From: Xestospongia muta
Taxonomy: Eukaryota; Porifera; Demospongiae; Haplosclerida; Petrosiidae
Assembly (NCBI GenBank): GCA_963693285.1
Contig: OY848921.1
Location: 6,895,229 to 6,959,228, forward strand
Direction of reading: 5' to 3'
Length of the DNA stretch: 64,000 bases
The position numbers and the translations under genes were made by a program. Of this stretch, positions 12,601-31,569 are shown piece by piece. Position 1 is the first letter of the stretch; the number at the start of each line of letters is the position of its first letter. Under the pieces are notes generated by a model that was not told the origin of the DNA, did not search any database, and was given only the letters and a program-made list of their open reading frames with translations.

Positions 12601-13440
12601 ACAAACCTATATTCTCATTGTCACAACTATTTATAGTGGGTAAGTATGTACAATGTCAATTCATGTGATCTTATGTATATTTTATTTTGATTGTGTAGTT
12701 GTTTATATTAATTAAAGTTATTAGGTTTTGATTATAGTCCTTGTTACTATGTGTCTTTCTTTGTTTTTTATGTTCCTATGATGACAAACCTATACTCTCA
12801 TTGTCACAACTATTTATAGACGGTAAGTATATACAATGTCAATTCATGTCATCTTATGTACATTTTATTTTGATTGTGTAGTTGTTTATACTAATTAAAG
12901 TTATTAAGGTTTAATTACAGTCCTTGTTACTATCTGTCTTTCTTTGTTTTCATGTTCCTATGATGACAAACCTATATTCTCATTGTCACAACTATTTATA
13001 GACGGTAAGTATATACAATGTCAATTCATGTCATCTTATGTACATTTTATTTTGATTGTGTAGTTGTTTATATTAATTAAAGTTATTAAGGTTTAATTAC
13101 AATCCTTGTTACTATGTGTTTTTCTTTGTTTTTCATGTTCCTATGATGACAAACCTTTACTCTCAATGTGATAACTATTTATAGCGGGTAAGTATGTACA
13201 ATGTCAATGAATGTGATCTCATTTGCATTTTATCTTAATTCTATAGTTGTTTATAATATCTAAATTAATTAGGCTTTAGTTACAGTCCTTGTTACTATGT
13301 GTCTTTCTTTGTTTTTTATGGTCCTATGATGACAAACCAATGCTCTCATTGTCACAACTATTTATAGGAGGTAAGTATGTACAATGTCAATTCATGTGAT
13401 TTTGTTACATTGATTGTGTAGTTTTTTTATATAAATTCAA
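6658..13440 (+). repeat. ~183 bp satellite array, about 37 monomers, with splice-like signals
   Basis: Head-to-tail monomers, each with TATGATGACAAA at a mean spacing of ~183 bases from about 6739 to 13324. A typical monomer has, in order: AAAGTTATTAGG, TTTAATTACAG, TCCTTGTTACTATGTGTC, a T-rich stretch, TTCCTATGATGACAAACC, CTCTCATTGTCACAACTA, TTTATAG, three variable bases, GTAAGTATRTACAATGTCAA, TTCATGTGATCTTATG and a T-rich tail. TTTAATTACAG reads as a 3' splice site and GTAAGTAT as an almost perfect 5' splice site. Between them lie 84-85 bases with one stop-free frame in typical copies. Some monomer variants recur every seven units. The array carries no long frame and no promoter I can identify. 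Confidence 0.95.
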
Positions 13441-15366
13441 TGTGAATGAAAGGGACTTAAGTGCCAAACCTCGCTGTAGTTTCTATGTTATTTATAAATA
13501 CTATGCCAGCTTAGGCCCAGCTATGATGTTGCTAGGTAGTATTGCAAGAAAATTTAACATTCTAGAAGGTGTGGTCACAATTATCAATATTTCATATTCA
13601 AAATTTATTGTAACTTGAAGATGAAACGTTCTTTGGAAACATCCCGTAGTACAAATATAAATCAATATATTCTCTATTAGTAGCAGTTTTTTCAATGCTT
13701 TGAGAGGTTTCCTGAATGCGTCACTTTGTTGGTAGCTGCTAACGCTTCACTTGCCAAATTATAGCAGTTCAAAAACAATCCCCGGTAACAGGTAGTGCAG
13801 ACACACACACACACACACACTGACAGACTACAGTAACCTCGCTATGTGCCCAAGCACAGTGAGGTTAATGAAATCAAACTTAATAAAATGACACATATGG
13901 CAATGAATGAATATTATTACCATGAGTGCTTTGAAGTGGGTGTGATTGTTGGACACTTCTGTGTTTTTAACCCAAGGAAAGATATTTAAGCAGTTACATA
14001 GCTTGTATTAATTCTCAAATTATAATACTCATACATTCATTTCCTTACATCAACAACAGTATCATATTGGGTTGATATTTAGAAACATTTTTCTTGATCA
14101 TATTGTTGTTTTGTTAACGAGTGTATTACAACAAACCTTGTCTGTATGTTATGTAATGTATTTATCATATGTTTGACTAATTATTTTAGTTGTCAATTAA
14201 GACCTTACCTTTGTCTATTGTCAGACTGTAGTGTTAATTAGTGTTAGTCAGTCCTTTTCATACTTGGTTTGTATCTCTTTTGTTGCCTTCCTCTTGTTTA
14301 TTGTTCTTTGTTCTGTACACTCTATTTAAGTTTACTGTGTTTTCAAAGTTATGTGTGTTCTATTATTGTGTTTGTTGTTATAACAAGAGACAGTCTGCTA
14401 AACTTAGCTCTCAAGCAGGTTAAATTTGTATTAATTGAAAATTATTAGTTTTTAATGACATTCCTTGTTACTATGTGTCTTTCTTTCTTTTAATTTTATG
14501 TAATGATAAACTTATATTGTAATTGTCATATTCTTTCATTGAGCTTGATAATACTTTGATTGGTGTCTTAGAACATATGCATATTGTAAACTACCTTATT
14601 GGGAATATTGTTAACTGTCACTGCTTTCAGTATGGACAAGGATTACAGTACTTGCTTTGTGTGTGTGTCTGTCTGTTAACAGTCATTGTACTATGAACTG
14701 CTTGAACTCAATAAAGACAGTGTCTTACAGCTGCATTAGTTGGCAGTGAGATGAAAACGTTCTATAAATTCTTTCTAGCTAACAAGCTACTAAAGCACAG
14801 AAAAGGTGGAAGAGTTGATTGCTACAATAAAACTACAATAATTTTCTAATAAGATGCAGGAATTTTCATAGAAATGTTTCATTTTGAAGTTATGAAGTCA
14901 AAAAATAGCCATTTGCAAACATATGATTGTTAGTGACACCTGTATTGTTAAATAGTTACCAGTCCTATGGTTTTTATCACCATATAGCACAGCCATTAAT
15001 TTTTATTTAGCAAGTTCTCAGGTAGTGGCAGTATAACTAACATCATTCAGTACAATTCAGCCACCACTGCAGCAAGGGTTCTGCATTTTTGAACTAAGCT
15101 TTTCTTATGTCTTTTATACTTTTTTAAAATACCATTTGATAATTTGTTCTTAACAGTTATTACAAATTTACAGGATACTTAAATTGACTTGTTGTTTATT
15201 TTTTATGTCAACTTTTTACCTGCCAATGTCAAACGGAACATATACATGTATAGAAGGAACTTGAAAGAGGTAAAGTATTTATATATTACTTAGTATTAGA
15301 TTATAGTGCTAGGAGAGTTAGCAATACAATGTTGCTTGAAGTATACCTCTATAGAGTTACCATTGT
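13441..15366. other. Intergenic region with microsatellite and one decayed satellite monomer
   Basis: A CA microsatellite lies at 13800-13820. One lone, degraded satellite monomer lies at about 14441-14545 (AATGACATTCCTTGTTACTA followed by TATGTAATGATAAACTTATA). The 60- and 64-residue frames here have no recognisable content. Upstream exons of the Roc-COR gene could lie here but I could not identify any. Confidence 0.5.
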
Positions 15367-16042
15367 CAGGGTTTCATTTAGGGGTGTGGGGGCATTCACT
15401 CCCCCTCTTGGAAATTAGGTTAGCCATTTTTTCAAGGGTTAATTGGATGTAATGACTACAGAACTGAAACTCAACACAAGGAATAAGCAACATAAGATAG
15501 CTTTAGGCTAAACACAAGGAGAATGTACAGTTTTTAACCTAAACAGCTATTCTTCTACTTTTTCTGTTCCATGTATCTACAATGTCTTCAAGGTCACTAT
15601 CCAGCAAAGTGTCAGGAGATTCAATGGCTATTTTCATAAGGTGTGAAAGGCTGGTGTTACTTAAGCGGTTGCGTTGACAAATTTTTATTAACTTCATCTG
15701 ATAGAAGCTTCTCTCTACAAAGGCAGTAGCAATGGGAATGGACAGACTGATGGTTGTAAATGTGTTCAAGTTCAGAAACATACTTTTAAGCATTTCATTT
15801 GTTGCTAATTCCTTCAATATGCAGAAATATGGTCATCTCATCATGTCATTTGAAAACCACAAATGGTCTGGAAATGTGCCAGAAGCGATCTCAGAGGGTC
15901 TAAAATTTTAAAATTTCTGACCGGCATGCCTCCAGACCCCCCTAGAGAGCGCACTGTCACGCAGTCCCTTCACCTCCTCCCCCCTCCCAATTTTCTCTAA
16001 ATATTATTTGCCCTCTTGTCCATTTTTCTAAATGAAACCCTG
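15367..16042 (-). mobile_element. Deleted hAT element
   Basis: A 676 bp element bounded by inverted CAGGGTTTCATTTAG (15367-15381, and its reverse complement ending 16042). Inside, on the minus strand, is the C-terminal remnant of a hAT transposase. Ends beginning CAG fit the hAT superfamily. An exact 8 bp target duplication is not visible. Confidence 0.7.
15539..15817 (-). pseudogene. hAT transposase C-terminal (dimerisation) fragment
   Basis: A 92-residue frame containing FTTISLSIPIATAFVERSF, then MKLIKICQRNRLSNTSLSHL. It matches the hAT/ZMYM1-type dimerisation region (usual core: P.....ERSFS.LK.IK...R..M...RL..L). The zinc finger and the catalytic core before it are gone. The frame reads to a normal stop, so this is the end of the former transposase. 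Confidence 0.7.
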
Positions 16043-16725
16043 ATTATTTGTCTGCCATTGAGTTTTACTATTTAGTTGAAGTATAATATCATCATCAGCA
16101 ATATTGTTTATATCATTATTCTTATATCTTGTATCTGTGTAACTAGTCCTAATAACGTCTGTTAACTGGGTCTCAACCTTTCAATTTTCAGTTGAGGCAT
16201 ACCACAAATTACATTTGATGTTATTATAGTGTTGAATTTTGATAATAATATTGTATTACCAAATTATTCAGAAGCCTGATATTCCTATTGCACATTATTT
16301 AAGTTAATGTAATCATTTCCTGTCACAGTATTTAATACCAAATCTTCATTTTTTGTGAATTGATGCTTCACAAATTTTAAATACCACCTATTTTCATTAA
16401 CCAATAAATCTATAGATAATAAAACAATTGTGACAATAATTAAATCCCTTAAAATGGTGACAGTTACTAGTCAAGTTTAAACTCTTGCAAATTTTATCAT
16501 TTTATTAACTCTTCAGGTAGATGCTTTGAAGCATGATTGATCACACCCATATTATAGCATTTGTAGTTATGAGGTAATCCTTTTGGTTAAAACAATATTA
16601 ATTGGAACAACTGTCATGACTTATAATATTAAATGAAGTGTAATTATTATTGAAGTTTGGTCAGAAACACAATGGTTTAGTAAATTTATATTCAATTAAC
16701 AATGGTGGTTAAATTTATCTGATAG
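16043..16725. other. Region upstream of the Roc-COR exon
   Basis: AT-rich, with no open frame. It probably holds an intron or 5' region of the Roc-COR gene. The bases before 16726 (TTATCTGATAG) form a plausible 3' splice site. Confidence 0.4.
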
Positions 16726-19387
16726 ATGCCTATAAGAGAGCTCTAGCAAAAGGAGAAATGGATGTAGCATATGGACGTGTTATGTTACTTGGTTCAGCAG
16801 GGGTAGGGAAAAGTAGCTTAAAGCGATCGTTGATGAAGTTACCATGGCAACCTCACACTACCAGTACAATTATATCTGATGTCAACTGTTTTCGACCATT
16901 TGGACATGATTGGTATGGTACGAGCCTGGAAGATATTGACGACAAATGGAGAGAAGTAACCTTTGAAGATGAGATAGAAGAAATGGCACAGCTACTTACT
17001 ATAGTATATAAAGATCGTTCCAGTCCCAGATCTGTGCTCAATACAGTGGCAGCCTCAGCACTCTACCCTATAGCTGCTATGATGAGGGCTTCATCCTTAT
17101 CTTCACAACTAGTTCAAGATATAGAGACCACCAAAGTTAATGAAATTCTTTCAAAAGCTATAGCTCGTTCTAAGCATATATCCACAGATGATCTTAGCAG
17201 TATTAAACCTCAGCCATTTTTGCACATCTGGGATTGTGGTGGTCAGCCTGTTTTTCTTGAAATCCTACCTGCCTTCCTTACTTCTCGTACATTGTTCCTC
17301 CTCTTGTTTGATGCTTCTAAGGATCTTAATGAAATGTGGCAGTCTGTACAGAATATTGAGGGGAGGCAAATTTATGGTGAAAAGGAAAACATCAGCACAC
17401 TTGATCTGATGCTCAACTGGATGGCTAACATTCATGGTCATCTCATTCGTCGTGAGATAGAAGGCAGTCTTTGTGAGTACCCTCGTATGTACTGCATTGG
17501 TACTCATGGTGATGTCCTAAAGACCGATGAGAAGAAGAAAGCAGTTGTAGATGAGCTGGAGTCCAACTATAAAGATAAAGCATTTATGGAACTTGTTAAA
17601 GAAACTTTGATTATCGACAACACCACTTCTGGTAAAGGAAAACATGAAGATCCAAATCTCATTAAGCTACGTAGAGCTATTTGTCAATTCACGTATGAAA
17701 AGCTCATTGTCAGGACTCCTGTTAGCTGGGTTCTCTTTCGAAAAATAATCCAAATGTTTGAAAAAAATGTAATCAATCTTGAAGAAGCTCATGCTATTGG
17801 AGTAGCTTGTAAAATACCTCATGATGATGTTCCAAAGGTCCTCCTGTTTTATCATGATCTAGGAGTAGTGCTGTTCTATCCCCACATTACTGGTTTGAGT
17901 AACAAAGTTATCATTAATCCTAAATGGTTTGTGGAAACACTTGGAAAAGTGTTCACACTAGATGGACAAGCTGATGGACAAACAAGACTAATGTGGACAT
18001 TACTACAGGAAAAAGGCATTCTAGTAGAGCCATTTTATGTGTCCCTTTGGAAAGAATGTAGAGCAGACCTTAGTCCAGAAGCAATAATTGAACTTTTAGT
18101 TCATTTTCGTCTTGCTGCTAGTGTTACTACTAAGGTATATTATGATCGAACAGTCAAGCAGTATTTTTTGCCAGCCACACTTCCAACTTTCAAAGGAGAT
18201 CCCAACAAAGCTCTACCAAGCTATCGTCTTCAAGCTACTCCACTGCATATCACTTTTAGCACAAAATTTGTACCTCCTGGTTTCTTCACACGTTTAATTA
18301 CCTCTCTGGCTAGTAATCCATCTTGTGAGCTCATGTTTGAATGTGGTATATATCGCAATCATGTCACTTTTGTATATCACAAATCAGATGATCACATCAC
18401 ACTCACTGATCTCCACTATGCCATACAAGTTGATGTATTACGATGTGCTCCAGCTAGCTTGGACATTCCATCCTTTGATACAATATGTCAAGAGCTATTG
18501 AGTGTTCTTAAAAGTTGTGGAGATCTCGTTGAACAAACTCTTACAGGTCATTGGGGAATGATGAATGAATCCACTCAATCTGTCTCTATGGAGAGGGAAT
18601 TTCAATATGTATGTAGATCAAAAGAATGTGATCAATCTGAGGTTCATTACTTCAATATATCAGTAGACAAGTCTTCTGTTTACTGTGAAAAGAGTATGTA
18701 TAGATCATATCGTAGACCTACTGCTGAGGAAAGAGTCTGGTTTAATGGATGGAACATACCAGAAGAGGTACAGTTCAGGAGAGTTCATTATAATGTCTCT
18801 ATATATTCTTTATAGGCAGTGTCTCTTGAATCATTATCACCTCCTGTAACCACGGTGTCAAGTCCTACTGGTCAAATTTGTCAGCAAGAGTCTCTTGAAA
18901 TAGGTAAGTCAGATCATTGTGTATATGAATTGTTATGTAACTTGTGATAATTACATGTACATAATGTTTTGTGGCCTTTATTATTTTGAACATGTTTATA
19001 GTCATCAAAACTGGTTGGATTATTCCTATTACATAGTGAATACATATTGTATTTATTGTAGATATTTCTAGTGTTCTATCAAAAGTTCCTACTGGTAAAG
19101 ATGCCCTCTCATTACTCATTCCTATTATGAATCAGTGGTATATCATTGGTGGTGCACTAGACATTAATCCTGGTAAGCTCGACAGTTTAGATCAAAGTCA
19201 GGATCCAGTCAAGACAAAGCTTTTCAAAGTCATCACAACATGGCTGAATGAAAAAGGTAGGGCAGCTACTTGGGGAGAACTCCTTGAAGCAGTTGAAGGT
19301 GACATTGTGGAAAGTCGTCAAACTGGTGAGAATATTCGTGAATTTCTAAGAAAACCAGATATATACACAAAATATTCTGGTCAATGA
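16726..19387 (+). CDS. Roc-COR GTPase with C-terminal Death-like domain
   Basis: Exons: 16726-18767, 18816-18903 and 19062-19387 (stop). The first long exon opens DAYKRALAKGEMDVAYGRVM, as is usual just before Roc domains, so an upstream exon is likely. Met at 16758 is the fallback start. Roc: P-loop GSAGVGKS (residues ~12-19 from that Met), Walker B/G3 WDCGGQP near 160, and G4-like THGD near 250 in place of NKxD. About 350 residues with COR-type character follow (VSWVLFRKII, IINPKWFVETLGKVF). The donor at 18767 (GAAGAG|GTACAG) skips the in-frame stop at 18815. Exon 2 is a Ser/Pro linker. Exon 3 is a ~105-residue helical domain (IMNQWYIIGGALDI, TWGELLEAV, IREFLR) resembling Death domains. Probably a cytosolic signalling scaffold; ligand and pathway unknown. 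Confidence 0.8.
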
Positions 19388-19729
19388 GTTGGTTGTTTTT
19401 GTTAGACAAAATACATTTATTTTTAGAACTTGGACACATTTTTCAAGTTGCTCTACATAACATTAAATATTTTGATAATAAGTTTGTCTTCTTAGTTTTG
19501 ATATTAGTTTTAATATGAGTTTGTATTAAAGTGCTAGTATATCTTTATGAAGTTTTATTAGTGATTTCTACTTTCTAGTCAACATACATGATCTATTATT
19601 TGGTCTTATATTTACACATATTGTGTCATATTATGTAATTAGATTAATAAGCTTTGTCATGATAACACAATTGTTTATATCACATGTTAGACCAGACAAG
19701 CCATAATTTACACTCACACTGTGTGTTAG
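19388..19729. other. Intergenic region, 3' UTR of the Roc-COR gene
   Basis: AT-rich sequence between two genes on the same strand. No open frame or repeat seen. Confidence 0.5.
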
Positions 19730-19737
19730 TATAAAAG
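19730..19737 (+). promoter_or_regulatory. TATA box of the Reeler gene
   Basis: TATAAAAG lies 55 bases before the ATG at 19792, a spacing that leaves a short 5' UTR. It is the clearest core promoter element in the window. Use as a promoter is inferred from sequence and position only. Confidence 0.55.
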
Positions 19738-19791
19738 CTTAGTAATCTCCTGTTACAGTTTACTAGTATTTAGCTTGTACATCTAGTAACA

Positions 19792-22376
19792 ATGAAGTTA
19801 AACTACTTTGCTGTTCTGGTCCTTACAATATTATTGATAGAGACTAGTAATGCATTCAGTAGTGGAGCTCCTTCAGATGCATGTAGTACTATGCAACCAA
19901 GTCATGGAGCTAATGTACCTAGTGATTGTGGACCTAATTGTCCATTTAATGTTGTAGTAACTAATATTGGTGGACAACCAGTTCAAGGCAATGTTGATTA
20001 TCAATGTGGACAAGTACACACAAGTAAGTAAAATGATTCTATTATGATTTGTACCAGTACATTAGAGAAGTGATTGACTAATATAGTTACTAATATTATT
20101 AATATTATATTAATTCACTATTGTAGTTTGTTGATATAATGAAAGATATCTACTAACATTATTAGGAGAGATTGAATCAAATTATATTAATATCTTGATA
20201 TCTTCTCTATTAGTTGTAGTATCTACTGATGATCCATCAGTTCAATTTCGTGGCTCCATGTTAGAAATAAGAGAGACCACTAATACTTTTGATAACCAGT
20301 CACCATTTGCTGGTCAGTTCGTAAACTTTGGAGTATCACAAGCTGGTACATGTCCTGGTGTAGGACCTGTAAGTAGTTTATAGAATATGTGTTTTATAAT
20401 AGTATGTACACATTAATATAAACTGTTATATTACATTATATCTTTCTAAGTAGTCTATTATAAAGATACAATGATTATATTAATACTCTATATTTTGGGG
20501 CCACATTACTTGTTGAAGATTTGTCAGGTCAAAACAACAATTTTAGCCTCAATAATGAACTTGGTTGATCTCTACAGATAAATAATATCTATCTTAAATG
20601 TATGATGTATTTACTGTAACAAATATACTTTGTTTAATATTCATAACTATATAACATATAGTTATGTCAGACCATCATTATAGTCTAGTTATAATATAAC
20701 ACTGTGTTATAGGGTGCTTATGGTACACACACTGAGAACAGTGATAAGACTTCTCTCACCTTTCAATGGTTAGCACCTTCTAATGGTAATGCTCCTTCAT
20801 CAGTGACTATATGGTAAGGTCTTCATGATACATCATTAATGTTTTCTAATCTTGTTAGGTTCACTGTGTGTAGAATGTTTAGTTTGTTTCATGTTACACT
20901 GAGAGGTCCTGATCTTGTAAGTAAAATATCTTGTCATTTTATGTCACATGTATGTAATATGTATGTAGATACCAGACCCAGTGTTTTGTGATACTGCCAC
21001 TACACCAACTACTCCACCCACTACCCCACCAACTACTCCACCCACTACCCCACCAACTACCCCACCAACTACCCCACCAACTACTCCACCCACTACCCCA
21101 CCAACTACTCCACCCACTACCCCACCAACTACTCCACCCACTACCCCACCAACTACCCCACCCACTACCCCACCAACTACTCCGCCAACTACTCCACCCA
21201 CTACCCCACCAACTACTCCGCCAACTACCCCACCCACTACCCCACCAACTACTCCACCCACTACCCCACCAACTACTCCACCCACTACCCCACCAACTAC
21301 TCCACCCACTACCCCACCAACTACTCCACCAACTACCCCACCAACTACCTCACCAACTACCCTACCAACTACTCCACCCACTACCCCACCAACTACTCCA
21401 CCCACTACCCCACCAACTACACCACCCACTACTCCACCCACTACATCTACACAGCCTACACTACCATCAAGTAAAATACTTTAAATGTATTAGTTTTTTA
21501 ATATATATTTATTGTTAACAGAACGACCAAAGAAATTCAAAATTTCTCTACTCAGAGATTCTCCGATAATTAGAGGTAACAGTCTACTTGCTTACATCAA
21601 GACATCACATAGGAGTATTAAATTGTCCTGTAAAATAACTGGTAGAAAATGGAGGGATTGTAAGTTATATATATTACATGTAACATATAATATCATTGAA
21701 CATGTACAGGTAGTTCTGGAGTTGTTAGATTTTATGATCTTCCTTCACAAAGTAGACCTTATTATTTGAATATACGTGGTTATTCTTATTATGGATATAA
21801 TGAATTTCACAGGATTTTTTGGATTGGTAAGTCATATTATGTGTTCTATTATTCCGTTATGAGTCTTATGACATTACAATTGAACTGACCCTATAATTAT
21901 ATAGTTCTTATAGCTAATTACTACATGTGATATTGTGATAATATGATATTTCTTTCATAGGTAAACCACTGTTCTGTGCTGTCGGCTTTATCAATAACGG
22001 TCTTACAATTAGTAATTCTAATGTTGTTGCTGAGTATAAAGCTGTTGGGAAAGCTGTAGAGTCTCTATTATGTCAACTAGATAATGGAGACTATTATCCC
22101 TGTAAGTCACTCTTGTTGTACAATAATATCACATACATACATACTTTGAAATTTTTACAAATACCATGATCTACTAGAATTAGATATGTATCCTCACATA
22201 CTGATAATCTGTACTGTGTACTGGAATCTATGGTGTCCAATTTAGAAGCCCAAGAGTCTTTGCTAATTACCTTTAATGATGATAAGTGAGGCTGTATTAG
22301 GTTTTAGGTTTGTGGTTTCTAAACCAAAAAACTAAATGTATTAACATATACCTTTATGTACATATAACCACTAATG

Positions 22377-22421
<45 letters not shown>

Positions 22422-22591
22422 CTGTAATGTGTAATGTTGCCTTGTTCATTCTATTTCTCTCTCATGTATTTTAAGGTACCAGTCCTGTTACTATTGAGAA
22501 TTTAAGTTCTGGTAAACACAGATTTATCATAAAACCACAAGGAATAAACTGTACCAGGAAAAGAGCTATAGCCATTCGTTTCTATATCTGA
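19792..22591 (+). CDS. Secreted Reeler-domain protein with Thr-Pro mucin-like repeat
   Basis: Nine exons: 19792-20023, 20214-20368, 20713-20813, 20859-20916, 20969-21470, 21522-21659, 21710-21826, 21961-22101 and 22476-22591. Junction phases agree throughout. Residues 1-22 form a signal peptide (MKLNYFAVLVLTILLIETSN). Then come SSGAPSDACSTMQPSHGA and FRGSMLEIRE, hallmarks of the Reeler domain found in reelin, ferric-chelate reductase-like and insect defence proteins. Exon 5 is almost entirely TTPP tetrapeptides (~36 units), a likely O-glycosylated stalk. Exons 6-9 form a Cys-rich C-terminal part; its last piece (CQLDNGDYYPCTSPVTIENL...SGKHRF) resembles beta-sandwich modules seen in surface proteins. 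No membrane segment is seen, so it is probably extracellular matrix or secreted. The molecular role is unknown. Confidence 0.8.
20994..21445 (+). repeat. 12 bp coding repeat (TTPP) in the Reeler gene
   Basis: About 37 units of ACTACYCCACCM encode Thr-Thr-Pro-Pro. Synonymous T/C variation makes a secondary alternation of ACTCCACCC and ACCCCACCA. Long frames on both strands here (165-176 residues) are side effects of the 12-base period. Unit number is probably polymorphic. Confidence 0.95.
22383..22417. repeat. (TA)n microsatellite
   Basis: Uninterrupted TA run in the last intron of the Reeler gene. Confidence 0.95.
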
Positions 22592-22754
22592 AGACATCAT
22601 CATTTATTTATTTATATTTCAGTTATAAAAAACATAGTTTATTGAAATTGCAAGGCCTTTACAAATCAATCTACAGTGTTAATAAAGATTAAAATATACA
22701 GTGTTAACAAAGATTAAAATGTCAGTTAAAACATGCTATCATTAGTAAAATAGT

Positions 22755-31216
<8,462 letters not shown>

Positions 31217-31569
31217 GACGCCTTCCAAAGTCTTCTAATTTCAAATCTTCAAATCGGATGTTTCAACCGCCAACACTTGTTTACCACGTGGGTGCTCTGA
31301 TAGGGTTTCAGGACTACGGAGATATCCGGAAAAGTCGACCTCGAATGACCTCTCGTGTGATCGCACGATAACTATAAGCAGTCACTGCGGTGGTCGCCTT
31401 TATATAGAATTACAACATCCGGTAATGATGTAACATAAAGGAAGTTGTTATCAAAAAGGGTGGGCAATACAAGTGTAAAATAATACATAACTATGTACGG
31501 ATATAATTATAAAGTACTATAATATACTGGGTTGTGTGTATTGAACTGTGTCACAACAGAACAGATAAG
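31217..31569. promoter_or_regulatory. AACS upstream region, 3' side of receptor A
   Basis: 353 bases between the AACS start codon and the stop codon of receptor A, both transcribed leftward. It must hold the AACS promoter and the 3' UTR of receptor A. A CACGTG E-box is present (31286-31291). This stretch is richer in GC than its surroundings. No other element can be named with confidence. Confidence 0.4.

Noticed and set aside
8200..13000. Centromere satellite
   Set aside because: Monomer size would fit, but the array is only about 7 kb and sits among closely packed genes.
6658..13440. Array of C/D-box snoRNA genes, because each monomer has ATGATGA
   Set aside because: No CTGA (D box) at the right distance and no terminal stem, so the C-box match alone is not enough.
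6658..13440. CRISPR array
   Set aside because: The whole 183 bp unit is repeated; there are no unique spacers, and the surrounding genes are eukaryotic.
20944..21518. Long frames on both strands through the TTPP array (VVGG repeats on minus, HPLPHQLL on plus)
   Set aside because: A 12-base repeat without stop codons opens all in-phase frames. Only the TTPP frame connects to flanking exons by proper splicing.
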